64,000 nt of DNA from Mucilaginibacter paludis DSM 18603 (GCF_000166195.2 NZ_CM001403.1:2126432-2190431), one strand, 5' to 3'; counted from the first letter of the stretch, positions 10,042 through 18,854 are shown. Notes: generated from the sequence alone by a model not told the origin. Made by a program: numbers and translations.

Positions 10042-11148
10042 TTAACTATTTAAAGAGTGGTAGTAGTAAATGAGCAGCGCATCCGCGCCTATTACCCGGT
10101 CACCAGGCGCTAACCCGCTTTTAATATAAGCTGTTGTCCCGTTGTTGGTTATAACCTCAACCGGCCTGATCGCTATATTATTTCTACCTTTTATAATAAT
10201 TACGTAATATTGGCTATTATCAAAAATCAGAGCACCGCTGGATACAGATGTGGCCTTTTTATTCACAGTGTTACTAATTGAGACGGTTGCAAACATTTGC
10301 GGTTTTAACGCATAGCCCGGATTATCAAGCACCCCCCTCATTTTCATTACCTTGGTTGTGGGATCAAGCACATTCATCAGCTTACCTACTTTGCCTTTAA
10401 AAATCTTGTTGGGGTATGTGTTGGTGGTTACGTCAACCGGATCTCCTTCATGCACGCTGTTAATATTGCTCTCGTAAACATTAGCTTGTACCCATACGTC
10501 TTTCAAATCAGAAATAGTGAACATATTGCCCCCGTTATCCGTGCGTACAGTCATATCGTTGGTTACATTTTTTTGCACGATAAAACCATTAACGGGCGAT
10601 TTAATCTCAAAATCGCCGTTTCTATTATTACCGTTTATGGCCAATATTTTTTCTGCCGCTACTTTGGCCCCGACCGCCTGTTCATAATTCACTTCTGCGG
10701 TGGTGATATCAACCTGCGAAGCCAGGCCGCTTTTAAACAAGTCTTTTTGCTGGTCCAGCAGTTTGGCATTCAGCCGAACATTTGATTGGGCTGTAATTAG
10801 CGCTACATTGTAATTAGCTACCTCCGGACTTTTAATGGTACCTAATACCTGGCCTGCGTGAACGTAATCGCCTGGCATTACACGGATATCCTGTATATTG
10901 CCGCTCACCATCGGGAATATATTGGCAACCTTATCGGTATTATAATCTACAATGCCGTTAAACTTAACTGCATAGCTGATGTTGGTTGTTTTTACTGTAT
11001 CTATTGCCAGCTTCGGAAGTAATGAATCAGGTATGACAAATGGCTTACGTTCTTCGCTGGTCTGCACATCTGACTTGCAGGAAAACAGATTAAAAAGGAT
11101 AAGACATGCAGTTAGCGTGCCTATGCTGTTTTTTATGATCTTATTCAT
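10042..11148 (-). CDS. CzcB-type membrane-fusion lipoprotein of the metal efflux pump, 368 aa
   Basis: Periplasmic adaptor joining the RND pump to the outer-membrane channel. A lipobox, LFSC with Cys24, predicts a lipoprotein anchor. The split biotinyl-lipoyl domain is visible at about 75-110 (GNIQDIRVMPGDYVHAGQVL) and 180-200 (IKSPVNGFIVQKNVTND), with a helical hairpin between them. The beta-barrel and membrane-proximal parts follow (VWVQANVYESNINSVHEGD). No His-rich metal-binding N-terminus is present. It begins 26 bases after the channel gene and ends 29 bases before the pump, consistent with one transcript. Confidence 0.9.
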   Translation of the reverse strand: MNKIIKNSIGTLTACLILFNLFSCKSDVQTSEERKPFVIPDSLLPKLAIDTVKTTNISYAVKFNGIVDYNTDKVANIFPMVSGNIQDIRVMPGDYVHAGQVLGTIKSPEVANYNVALITAQSNVRLNAKLLDQQKDLFKSGLASQVDITTAEVNYEQAVGAKVAAEKILAINGNNRNGDFEIKSPVNGFIVQKNVTNDMTVRTDNGGNMFTISDLKDVWVQANVYESNINSVHEGDPVDVTTNTYPNKIFKGKVGKLMNVLDPTTKVMKMRGVLDNPGYALKPQMFATVSISNTVNKKATSVSSGALIFDNSQYYVIIIKGRNNIAIRPVEVITNNGTTAYIKSGLAPGDRVIGADALLIYYYHSLNS

Positions 11149-11174
11149 GTGAATATCGGTAAATTATAAGGTGA

Positions 11175-12488
11175 TTATTGATTAAAAAAGGGCGTTCCGG
11201 TAACAAAATTGAGCTGCTCAAGTGCATTGACGCGGCTGAGTTGGATGTTGTTTAACTGTACCGCGTTTGTTTTATACGAGTCGTACAAATACAGGAACTC
11301 TATCAGCCCGATGTTTCGTACTTCGTAATTTTTAACTACCTCCTGTATCAGGTGGGTAAAATCTCCCCTAAATTTGGGGTCGAAACTATTACTGAGTTTT
11401 TCATAACGCGAAACGGTTAGATAATTAACGGCTATATCATTTTCCACCTGGTTTTGCTGGGCTTGCAATTGCACTTTGCCTTGGTCTATGGTTATTCGCG
11501 CCTGTTTAATACCGCCCTGGTTGCGGTCAAACAACGGCAAATTGAACTCGATACCGAGATTGGTGAAATACGGCACGGTTCCGCCGTTCCTATCGAACCC
11601 CAGGGACAGGTTAAAATCAGGGACGGCAAGGGCCTGTTGATATTTTAAATTCATATCGTTGTATGTTACGGCCGATTTAGCCAATCTCAGATCGTAGCGG
11701 TTGTTATAGGCCGAATCAAGCAATTTCTGATACGGCACGGTGGTCAAAATATCCTTACCATCCAGGTCATAGTTATATTCCGCTTCAATGTAAGTTCCGG
11801 GCTTTGCCTTGATCAGTAATTGGAGCTGGCTTATGGAGGCATCTATCCCCGCTGCCAGGCCGGCCAGTTCGGCCTGCAATGAATATAATTGTGATTGGAT
11901 GCCCAAAACATCCTTTTCAGAAACGTTGCCTTTTGCATTTTGCTCCTTGTACGCCTTCAATATTTTTTGGAGGGTATTGATCTCGGTAGCATATACTTTG
12001 GCGGATTCCTGCTGAAAATAGATTGTAAAAAAATCGCTGCGCAAAGAAGCCTTCAGTGTCCTCAACAGATCAAAAAACTGATACCTCGCCTGTTCAACGC
12101 CGATCTTAGCCAACTGTATATTTTTATTCCGTTTCCCCGCAGTTCTAAACAATTGAGAGATACCGCCGGTATATTCAGCCTGGCTGTTTCCTAAACTATC
12201 CTTACCGAAATCAAGAAACTTATGGGTCTGGGTATTATACAAGGCTGTAGCAACGCTGAAATCGGGGTTGGGGAACAGTTTAGCCGTTATCACCTGGGTT
12301 TCGGCTATACCTATGTTATAATGCTGGGTTATCAATTGAAGATTGTTCTTCAAAAACAGGTCTTCTGCCTGTTTAACGGTTAGTTTAACGGTATCGCCCG
12401 CCGGGCTTTGGCCAAAAAGCCTGCAGCTTAAAAATAACAAACCGATAAATAATAAATTAATGAAAGGGCGTTTGAGTAACATAATCAT
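11175..12488 (-). CDS. CzcC/TolC-type outer-membrane efflux channel, 437 aa
   Basis: First gene of the efflux operon. It has an N-terminal signal peptide ending near CRLFGQ, and then two OEP repeats of long coiled-coil helices (VTAKLFPNPDFSVATALY near the start; AQQNQVENDIAVNYLTVSRYEKL in the second half). Conserved asparagine/proline turns such as LFPNPDF and NLPLFDRNQGG are typical of the CzcC branch. The trimer should form the channel through which the RND pump exports metal ions. The start could be Met1 or Met3 (12488 or 12482); both leave a complete signal peptide. The 284-base upstream gap holds a palindrome but no clear housekeeping promoter. Confidence 0.88.
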   Translation of the reverse strand: MIMLLKRPFINLLFIGLLFLSCRLFGQSPAGDTVKLTVKQAEDLFLKNNLQLITQHYNIGIAETQVITAKLFPNPDFSVATALYNTQTHKFLDFGKDSLGNSQAEYTGGISQLFRTAGKRNKNIQLAKIGVEQARYQFFDLLRTLKASLRSDFFTIYFQQESAKVYATEINTLQKILKAYKEQNAKGNVSEKDVLGIQSQLYSLQAELAGLAAGIDASISQLQLLIKAKPGTYIEAEYNYDLDGKDILTTVPYQKLLDSAYNNRYDLRLAKSAVTYNDMNLKYQQALAVPDFNLSLGFDRNGGTVPYFTNLGIEFNLPLFDRNQGGIKQARITIDQGKVQLQAQQNQVENDIAVNYLTVSRYEKLSNSFDPKFRGDFTHLIQEVVKNYEVRNIGLIEFLYLYDSYKTNAVQLNNIQLSRVNALEQLNFVTGTPFFNQ

Positions 12489-12689
12489 AAAATATATTGA
12501 ACCTGAGTCGTTTAGAGTTAGATAGGGGTTTTATTGCCGGTTAGGCTGTATTTTAGGAGAACTTGATGTAAACTTTTGTCATGCGTTATGGGCTTTGCTG
12601 TTCGTTAATTATTATTAATTTAATTGTGCCGCTTTCTGCAGTTTCTGTTCCCTTTCTGAGCTGATTCAGTTTGCTGATTCCAGGAAATG

Positions 12690-12723
12690 ACGGTGCATCA
12701 AGGTTTAAACCTCAATACACCGT
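12690..12723. promoter_or_regulatory. nested palindrome upstream of the efflux operon
   Basis: ACGGTG and CACCGT arms enclose a perfect AGGTTTAAACCT palindrome. The element lies about 200 bases upstream of the efflux channel start and just after the stop of the upstream secreted-protein gene. On the plus strand it is followed by a T-rich run, but no plus-strand gene precedes it. It could be an operator or enhancer site, or a transcript-end hairpin. Confidence 0.4.
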
Positions 12724-12772
12724 TCGTTTTTTTAAGCGATTATTTGCGGGCGCGTAACAATTTCAGTATTTG

Positions 12773-13336
12773 TTACTTTGTGTTTTCTGTATACAGGTAC
12801 GCCAACTTAAATTGTTTGTTATAAGCATCGTACGATGAAAGCTCACTATCACTTTTAAACAAACTCTCCACTGCGTACATAAATTTTTGATTTTTAGCGT
12901 AAACACTTTCCAGGTTAGCGATGGTTAGTGATAAGATAGGGCTTGAGGCGCTTTCGCTAAAGTAAAACAGCTCAATTGGTTTTGGTCCCTTTCCCTGCAG
13001 CACCAATGATGTTTTGCTATAGATAATGATCCCATTACTCGAAAGTATCTTGTACTCACCTTTGTTAAAGAGACGAAAATCTTTGTCGTCTTTGCGGTAT
13101 CCAAATACTTCACCTTTGGCTATTGCTTGCTTTTCACCATTGTGAACTAACAGCACTTTACTGCTGCCCAACAAGCCGTTTACTTTAATTTGGTCATTAC
13201 TCGCGTTATAACTTAACTTGTGGTTCAAATAATCCTGGGTTGTTAGGTATAGTCCGGTGCTTTGGCCATTGGCGGCAGCATTTTGGATAAATAATGCCAT
13301 CAATGGCAGAGCTATTATTAATTTTAAAGTTTTCAT
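12773..13336 (-). CDS. secreted protein of unknown function, 187 aa
   Basis: The signal peptide covers residues 1-22 (MALFIQNAAANG cleavage region). The mature part is about 165 residues, beta-rich at first (LSYNASNDQIKVNGLLGSSKVLLVHNGEK) and more helical at the C-terminus. I do not recognise the family. A periplasmic location is likely. The gene lies between the porin gene and the efflux operon on the same strand, with a terminator-like hairpin separating it from the porin, so it may belong to the same metal-stress response. That link rests on position alone. Confidence 0.7.
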   Translation of the reverse strand: MKTLKLIIALPLMALFIQNAAANGQSTGLYLTTQDYLNHKLSYNASNDQIKVNGLLGSSKVLLVHNGEKQAIAKGEVFGYRKDDKDFRLFNKGEYKILSSNGIIIYSKTSLVLQGKGPKPIELFYFSESASSPILSLTIANLESVYAKNQKFMYAVESLFKSDSELSSYDAYNKQFKLAYLYTENTK

Positions 13337-13415
13337 TTTGATTTAATTTTATTGTTAAACGTTTTGTTAATTATTGTAGACCCTGGAATTTGCCGGGACT
13401 CCGTTCTTTTAGAAA

Positions 13416-13446
13416 TCAAGTGCCATTTCCAGCTAATGGGACTTGA
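13416..13446 (-). terminator. intrinsic terminator after the porin gene
   Basis: The arms TCAAGT and ACTTGA plus an inner CCATT/AATGG pair form an 11-bp stem with one mismatch and a 7-nt loop. On the minus strand it is followed by TTTCT. It begins 10 bases after the porin stop codon, so it probably ends that transcript. Confidence 0.6.
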
Positions 13447-13456
13447 TTGTATTGTT

Positions 13457-14944
13457 TTAAAATCTTGCTATCAAAGCAACTATAACCCTGCTATCAGAGT
13501 TTACTAAATCATACGGAACAAAATTGGGGTTAGCTACTGTTTGGCCCGATGCGTTAACTATGGTTGGCGGGTTTGGGATGTATGAGTTTGTATTGAAACT
13601 GGTTTGAGGGTTAGTTTGATAACCATTTCCACCCGGCCCTGTTGTAACGCCGTTTGGCCCATCAAAATAAGGGATGTTCATAAAGCGGTGCACAAATTCA
13701 AGACGAAGTGTCATAAATTGATTGGGACTATAGTCCAGGGTGGTAGAGGCATCCCAACCGGCCATTTTCGCACCGGGTGTGGAACCGGCTATAAAGGAGT
13801 CGGTAGCAAGCCCGGGAGGTACTACTGATAAATAATGGCTTGGGTTAGACATAACCCCGCCACCTATGGTCCAACCCCATTTAGCCTGATCGCCAAACCA
13901 CATCCGGTTATATACCATAGCGCTCAGGAAGTTAGAGGCGTTTGCCCCAAAGGCCGAGTAAACTACATTTCCGGGAGCTGTACCACTCTGAAAGCCGAAG
14001 TCGGCAGTGGCAGAGAATGCCATACGTTTGATACCGGGGCCTGTTTTATTTGCACGATCGAGATATAAATATTCGATCGAGTTGTCGGTATGGTACCTTT
14101 TCACATCCGGCGCGCCGGCAACATCTGTTCCAAAATAATTATTGGAGATGATCTTAGTACGTTGGTTAGGTTGGTTTACAAATGCAAAACCGAGGCCTGG
14201 CATTTTATTAAACATGCCATAGGATTGCCATCCGTTGATAAACCAAAATTCGAGTTTGGTTTTTACACTGGGAAACATCTGAACGCGGATACCATTAAAG
14301 AACCATGGTGTGTTGTCGGAAGTATAAGATGGTTGATAAGACCAGTTCTCAAAGTTGTTGTAAGACATCAAACCTATGTATGACATGAAAATACCCATAT
14401 CAACGTTGATACCATGCATTGCGTCAAAATGATAACCGGCATAACCTTCGCTTATGTAGCGATAGGCAGTTGGCAGGTCATATTCACCTCTGTAGGCGCT
14501 ATAATCATTTCGTGGCACTGTTGTAGCGCGTGTACCATATTGCAACATCACACGGCCGCGTATATGGTCATAATGGAAATCGCCGCCAATAGCGATCATT
14601 GATAAGTCAACCTCGCCGTTGCGTGCTAAGGCAGTTGATCCCGTTACCAAATTATCGTTCGGGTGATTGTTGGATTGGGTGTAATTTACATCGAAAGTAA
14701 AATCGCCTGTAAAGTAGGCGTTATCCAGTAATTTTGACGATTGCCGGTTATTTCCGTTAAGCCACGAAAAATCGGCATAAGCCAAAGGCGCGGCATTATC
14801 CATGGCTTTTTTAATAGAATCCGCCTTTGCTTTTTCAGCAACGGTATCTCTTTTTGCAAACATAGCCGTGGTAGCAGCACTGATTTGCGCTGATACTCTG
14901 CAAAAAGATCCGAGTAGTAAAATGAGTGTAAGTAGTTTTTTCAT
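13457..14944 (-). CDS. Bbp2-type outer-membrane beta-barrel porin, 495 aa
   Basis: The signal peptide is residues 1-19 (CRVSAQ). A helical linker follows, and then a long run of alternating, aromatic-rich strands: FTGDFTFDVNYTQSNN, FHYDHIRGRVMLQYG, GYAGYHFDAMHGINVDMGIFMSYIG. This matches putative beta-barrel porin-2 (OmpL-like) proteins common in Bacteroidota, and the C-terminus ends in aromatic ARF as barrels often do. It lies beside a sigma-54 regulator pair and a metal efflux operon; a sigma-54-type promoter match lies about 52-66 bases upstream. It may change outer-membrane permeability as part of that response. The barrel call is fairly sure; the cargo is unknown. Confidence 0.75.
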   Translation of the reverse strand: MKKLLTLILLLGSFCRVSAQISAATTAMFAKRDTVAEKAKADSIKKAMDNAAPLAYADFSWLNGNNRQSSKLLDNAYFTGDFTFDVNYTQSNNHPNDNLVTGSTALARNGEVDLSMIAIGGDFHYDHIRGRVMLQYGTRATTVPRNDYSAYRGEYDLPTAYRYISEGYAGYHFDAMHGINVDMGIFMSYIGLMSYNNFENWSYQPSYTSDNTPWFFNGIRVQMFPSVKTKLEFWFINGWQSYGMFNKMPGLGFAFVNQPNQRTKIISNNYFGTDVAGAPDVKRYHTDNSIEYLYLDRANKTGPGIKRMAFSATADFGFQSGTAPGNVVYSAFGANASNFLSAMVYNRMWFGDQAKWGWTIGGGVMSNPSHYLSVVPPGLATDSFIAGSTPGAKMAGWDASTTLDYSPNQFMTLRLEFVHRFMNIPYFDGPNGVTTGPGGNGYQTNPQTSFNTNSYIPNPPTIVNASGQTVANPNFVPYDLVNSDSRVIVALIARF

Positions 14945-14993
14945 GCTTTTAATAATTAATAAAAATTGGTTTGATTTTATATCGAATCCAGCT

Positions 14994-15010
14994 ATGCCAC
15001 TATAATGCCA
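14994..15010 (-). promoter_or_regulatory. possible sigma-54 promoter of the porin gene
   Basis: The minus strand reads TGGCATTATAGTGGCAT. GG and GC are exactly 10 bases apart, matching the -24/-12 layout, with the -12 part TGGC instead of TTGC. A start about 12 bases downstream would give a leader of about 40 bases. Confidence 0.5.
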
Positions 15011-15231
15011 ATAGGTAATTTTTCATAATAAAAAACTAATAATGAGAAACTTATAAAAAAATATAATTATCCATAATCATTAAACCTTGTCAACCTGGGA
15101 AGGTTAAATTCTCACAATGAAGCAGAAAAATGATTTATTGGCCAGAGGTAAGAAAAGAAAAACGAGAAATTTAAAATATGAAAATCAATGTGGGACTAAA
15201 ACCGATTTTTTTATGGTTTTGGTAATAAAAA

Positions 15232-15289
15232 TATTCCCAAAGCGGTAAAAAACAGAAATCTATTTGAATACCTTCTCATTTTGGGAATA
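15232..15289. promoter_or_regulatory. inverted repeat, candidate enhancer site for the response regulator
   Basis: Perfect arms TATTCCCAAA (15232-15241) and TTTGGGAATA (15280-15289) lie about 225-280 bases upstream of the porin promoter match. The right arm sits in TCATTTTGGG, sharing TCATTTTG with the palindrome at 16874. Such a distance fits an NtrC-type activator site. Another IR (AAAACC/GGTTTT) lies just upstream of it. Confidence 0.4.
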
Positions 15290-15294
15290 AAAAA

Positions 15295-15330
15295 GGCCCG
15301 CCGATTACTTCTAAAGTAACCAGGCGGGCT
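15295..15330 (-). terminator. intrinsic terminator of the response regulator gene
   Basis: A GC-rich stem (GCCCGCC with GGCGGGC, extended by TTAC/GTAA inner pairing) is followed on the minus strand by CTTTTTTATT. It lies about 45 bases past the regulator's stop codon. A textbook rho-independent terminator. Confidence 0.85.
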
Positions 15331-15373
15331 CACTCACAAAGCAACCAATCAAATTGCTTACCGGTAGCTCTTT

Positions 15374-16708
15374 TTAGAGCTTATATTCTTCCAGCTTTCT
15401 GTATAAAGTGGATAAGCCGATCCCCAGCAATCGCGAAGCTTCTGCTTTATTCCCCTTTGAACGGGCCATTGCTTTACGGATATATTGACTTTCTATGCCT
15501 GACAGGTTAAGAGCCGAACTGAAGTTGTCATGATCGTCGGTAAAAAAATCAAATTGAAGCAAATCAGAAGTCAGTGTATCTGAACCGGCAATAATGACAA
15601 CTCTTTCCATTACATTTCGAAGTTCGCGTATATTGCCTTTCCAATGATGATGAGTTAGCACGTTTAAAAAAAAATCGTCCATCTTTTTCACTTTGCAGTT
15701 CAACTTAGTCGAAAATTCATTCAAGAAATGTTTGGCCAAGACTTCGATATCCTCTCTCCTCTCGCGTAGCGGAGGCAGATGAATAGTAAATACAGCCAGG
15801 CGATAATACAGATCAAGCCTGAACAGGTTATTTTCAGCTTCATAATTTAAGTCTTTATTGGTAGCGGCAATAATGCGCGCATTTACTTTCATACTTTTTG
15901 AGTCTCCAACACGATTAAAGGTCCCGTCTTCCAAAACCCGTAACAGGCGTGCCTGGAGTTCCAAATTCATTTCGCCTATTTCATCTAAAAAAAGTGTGCC
16001 CCCGTCAGCCTCTTCAAATAGGCCTTTTTTGTCTTTTAATGCGCCGGTAAAAGAACCTGCCACATGCCCAAATAGTTCACTTTTTAATAACTCATTTGAG
16101 AATGAACTGCAGTTTACAGCAATAAACGGTTTATTACTCCGATCACTTGCTTCATGTATTGCCTGTGCAAATATTTCTTTACCCGTACCTGTTTCACCCA
16201 TTAATAACACGGTTGTGGGTGTATGTGCCACTTTTTGCGCCAGTAAGATAGCTTCGGCAGTAGCGGGCGAGTTCCCCAAAATATCACCAAAGGTATGATG
16301 GTGGTTTAGCCTCTTTTCCAACTGATGAATCTGGAATTGTAAATTGGCTTTTTCGGCCGCTTTGTTTACGATAGGGATAATACGGTCATTATCATCGCCC
16401 TTCATAATATAGTCGAACGCACCGTTTTTTATAGCTCTTACACTATCCTTGATAGAACCAAATGCAGTCAGGTTAATTATCTCTACAAAGGGATGTATAT
16501 CCTTAATCCGTTTCACCAGGTCAACGCCATTGGCATCTGGCAATTTAACATCGCTTATTACAACCCTTACGTCATGACTATCCATGAGCTTTAAACCCGC
16601 CCTTGCAGACTGTGCCTGTAAAACATTGTAGCCTTCTGCCTCTATAATTCTTGATAATAAGCCCCCGAATTTATTTTCATCTTCCAAAATCAGTATCGTT
16701 GATAGCAT
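15374..16708 (-). CDS. NtrC-family sigma-54-dependent response regulator, 444 aa
   Basis: Receiver domain (residues 1-120) with acidic pocket Glu9/Asp10 and phospho-acceptor Asp53 (VVISDVKLP). Then an AAA+ sigma-54 interaction domain with Walker A GETGTGKE (171-178), Walker B GGTLFLDEIGEM and arginine-finger region DLYYRLAVF. A Fis-type helix-turn-helix ends the protein (NKAEASRLLGIGLSTLYRKL). The sigma-54-contacting loop reads GSFTGA (218-223) instead of the usual GAFTGA. The chosen start, MLSTILILEDE, begins exactly at the receiver fold; an upstream in-frame ATG at 16774 would add 22 residues unlike any receiver. It is divergent from a sensor kinase and near a metal efflux operon, and probably activates sigma-54 promoters there. 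Confidence 0.92.
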   Translation of the reverse strand: MLSTILILEDENKFGGLLSRIIEAEGYNVLQAQSARAGLKLMDSHDVRVVISDVKLPDANGVDLVKRIKDIHPFVEIINLTAFGSIKDSVRAIKNGAFDYIMKGDDNDRIIPIVNKAAEKANLQFQIHQLEKRLNHHHTFGDILGNSPATAEAILLAQKVAHTPTTVLLMGETGTGKEIFAQAIHEASDRSNKPFIAVNCSSFSNELLKSELFGHVAGSFTGALKDKKGLFEEADGGTLFLDEIGEMNLELQARLLRVLEDGTFNRVGDSKSMKVNARIIAATNKDLNYEAENNLFRLDLYYRLAVFTIHLPPLRERREDIEVLAKHFLNEFSTKLNCKVKKMDDFFLNVLTHHHWKGNIRELRNVMERVVIIAGSDTLTSDLLQFDFFTDDHDNFSSALNLSGIESQYIRKAMARSKGNKAEASRLLGIGLSTLYRKLEEYKL

Positions 16709-16873
16709 AACATATATTATTATTGTCCGGGGTAATTGATGTTCTGTAGCTTTGTTTTTTGCACAGATCACCAACCCCTTGCCAAAAACATGCCTAATTT
16801 TAAAATACTGCGTTTAATGCATAAATTAAGGTTTATTATACCCTTACTGAGATTTTTTGCCAATAAAACACCT

Positions 16874-16903
16874 TCATTTTGATATGGCTTTTTCTCAAAA
16901 TGA
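16874..16903. promoter_or_regulatory. 30-bp inverted repeat, candidate enhancer of the kinase promoter
   Basis: Perfect 9-base arms TCATTTTGA and TCAAAATGA are separated by 12 bases. The element lies in the divergent 400-base gap, about 175-200 bases upstream of the sigma-54 match for the kinase gene, a usual distance for an NtrC-type activator site. Autoregulation by the adjacent response regulator is inferred. Confidence 0.55.
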
Positions 16904-17075
16904 CATTGAGGAAGCAAGTTGAATTATTGTTAGCGGCTACCAACAGTCATACCCTATCAAATTGATTATCCTATCTATCGGATTGGGAAGTTATCAGGTA
17001 AACAGCAATGAGCAATTTTAACATAATCAATTGACTATAAGCAATTTGCTTATTTAATTGATTTTATATATTCTA

Positions 17076-17090
17076 TGGCATATTACTTGC
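17076..17090 (+). promoter_or_regulatory. sigma-54 promoter of the sensor kinase gene
   Basis: TGGCATATTACTTGC is a near-perfect -24/-12 match: GG, 10 bases, then GC within TTGC. Transcription would begin near 17102. That excludes the in-frame ATG at 17058 and gives a very short leader before the ATG at 17109. Confidence 0.6.
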
Positions 17091-17108
17091 CTGCGGTATT
17101 TAGTTTCT

Positions 17109-18854
17109 ATGAGTATCAAAAACAATTTACGTGCGGGCATTGGTTTCCTTTTCCTGATCTCCTTATTAAGTTCAGGGCTGGCTGCCTATTATATATACAA
17201 GCTTTCAGAAAATTCAAAAGCGATTTTAAGAAATAATGAAACCTCAATCGTATTCACAAAAAACATCAACAAGGTACTCGATCTTCCAGGCCTTCCCAAT
17301 AACGATGAGCTTGAAACAATTGAATACAATATCAAGAGGGAAAAGGCAGACATAACAGAAATAGGAGAAAAAGCACTTGCAGATTCACTTGATACCGATT
17401 TCAGGCGTTTTCGAAAGTCTTTAAGTAACCCTGTTCTTGCTGCCGCACTACGGATTAAAATGCAAAAATCCTCTTACGGCATCATGGAGGTTAATATTGA
17501 CGCCATGGAGAACAAAAACAAAATGGCGGAAAACAAGGCGAACTTGGCTATATTAATTGTGGTACTTATCAGTTCAATTTGTTTAATAATTGCGTTTCTC
17601 TTCCTGCTTATATTTCCAGATTATGTTACCAAACCTATTAACGATCTTACTGAAGGAATTAAAGAAATTGCAAATAAAAACTACGATAAGCGCCTCCTGT
17701 TTTCATCTAAAAATGAATTTTATAGCCTTGTTGATGCATTTAATCAAATGGCGGCAAAACTTTTTGCTTACGAAAACAGCAGCCAGGCTAAAATAAAACA
17801 GGAAAAGCTACGGATTGAAACCATTGTAAAAAATGTAACAGACGCAATTATTGGTTTCGATGAAAATGAACTGATTTTATTTATAAACCCGGTTGCAGTT
17901 AAATTATTAGGTGTGGAGGAAAAGGATATTATTGGCAGTTCTACCGAAGAAGTGGCCTCACAAAATGATCTGTTCCGTACATTAACCGACAAAACGGAAG
18001 ATCTAAATGACCTGAAATTATACCTGGATGGAGAACTTAGTTATTTTACAAAAGAGCTTTTTGAAATAGGTGTTCCGAATGAGGGTTCAACAGAAGAGCA
18101 TAAAAGCAGTTTAAAACGAAAAGGATATTTTATATTGCTAAAAAACATCACCCGGTTTTATAAGCTTGATGAGGCTAAAACCAATTTTATAGCTACCATC
18201 TCGCATGAACTAAAAACACCGATCTCATCACTTAAAATGAGCTTAAAATTAATGGAAGATAAGCGATACGGAACAGTTACCAAATCCCAAAAGGAACTTA
18301 TTAATAATATTAATGACGATAGTAACCGGTTATTAAAGATCACGAGCGAATTGCTGGATATGGGACAGGTTGAAACTGGCAAGCTATTGCTTAATTTTGG
18401 AAGCACCGACCCTAAAAACATTATTAATTACACTTGCGAAGCCATCCGGTTTATTGCCGAACAAAAAGAAATAACCCTTCATGTAAAATGCTCCAAAAAC
18501 GTGCCTGAAGTTTGGGCCGATCCTGATAAAACTGCTTGGGTATTAATTAATTTTTTAACAAATGCGATTAAATACAGTCCGCAATCATCAATAATTGATG
18601 TTACGGTTAAAAAAAGTTCATTAGGCAGGATCGAATTTTCAGTGAAGGATTACGGAAAGGGGATAGAGGAGATTTACCTGCCGAGAATATTTGAAAGATA
18701 TTTTAAAGTGCCGGGCTCTGAATTCTCTGTGCCGGGTACTGGTTTGGGGTTGGCAATTGCAAAGGATTTTATAGAGGCACAAGGCGGCGAAATAGGGGTA
18801 GAAAGCAAAATTGGCGAGGGAAGTAAGTTTTTCTTTTTATTACCCACAAGTTAA
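17109..18854 (+). CDS. membrane sensor histidine kinase (HAMP-PAS-HisKA), 581 aa
   Basis: Two transmembrane helices (about residues 9-31 and 147-170) flank a periplasmic helical sensor region. Then come a HAMP linker (about 173-223), a PAS domain (about 235-350), the dimerisation domain with phospho-His366 in ATISHELKTPISSL, and a HATPase with FLTNAIKYSP, DYGKGIEE and GTGLGLAIA. The order matches NtrY/KinB-type kinases that pair with NtrC-type regulators, and the divergent regulator is the obvious partner. The ATG at 17109 is preferred because the 17058 ATG lies upstream of the promoter match and adds an atypical hydrophobic leader. The signal is unknown; metal or envelope stress is suggested by neighbours. 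Confidence 0.88.
   Translation: MSIKNNLRAGIGFLFLISLLSSGLAAYYIYKLSENSKAILRNNETSIVFTKNINKVLDLPGLPNNDELETIEYNIKREKADITEIGEKALADSLDTDFRRFRKSLSNPVLAAALRIKMQKSSYGIMEVNIDAMENKNKMAENKANLAILIVVLISSICLIIAFLFLLIFPDYVTKPINDLTEGIKEIANKNYDKRLLFSSKNEFYSLVDAFNQMAAKLFAYENSSQAKIKQEKLRIETIVKNVTDAIIGFDENELILFINPVAVKLLGVEEKDIIGSSTEEVASQNDLFRTLTDKTEDLNDLKLYLDGELSYFTKELFEIGVPNEGSTEEHKSSLKRKGYFILLKNITRFYKLDEAKTNFIATISHELKTPISSLKMSLKLMEDKRYGTVTKSQKELINNINDDSNRLLKITSELLDMGQVETGKLLLNFGSTDPKNIINYTCEAIRFIAEQKEITLHVKCSKNVPEVWADPDKTAWVLINFLTNAIKYSPQSSIIDVTVKKSSLGRIEFSVKDYGKGIEEIYLPRIFERYFKVPGSEFSVPGTGLGLAIAKDFIEAQGGEIGVESKIGEGSKFFFLLPTS

Noticed and set aside
13360..13410. Sigma-54 site upstream of the secreted-protein gene (TGGCACTTGATTTCT)
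   Set aside because: The -24 part matches, but the -12 part reads TTCT without the needed GC, and it lies in the porin terminator.
16709..16774. Longer N-terminus for the sigma-54 response regulator (start at 16774)
   Set aside because: The 22 extra residues do not fit a receiver domain, whereas the ATG at 16708 begins exactly at its first strand.
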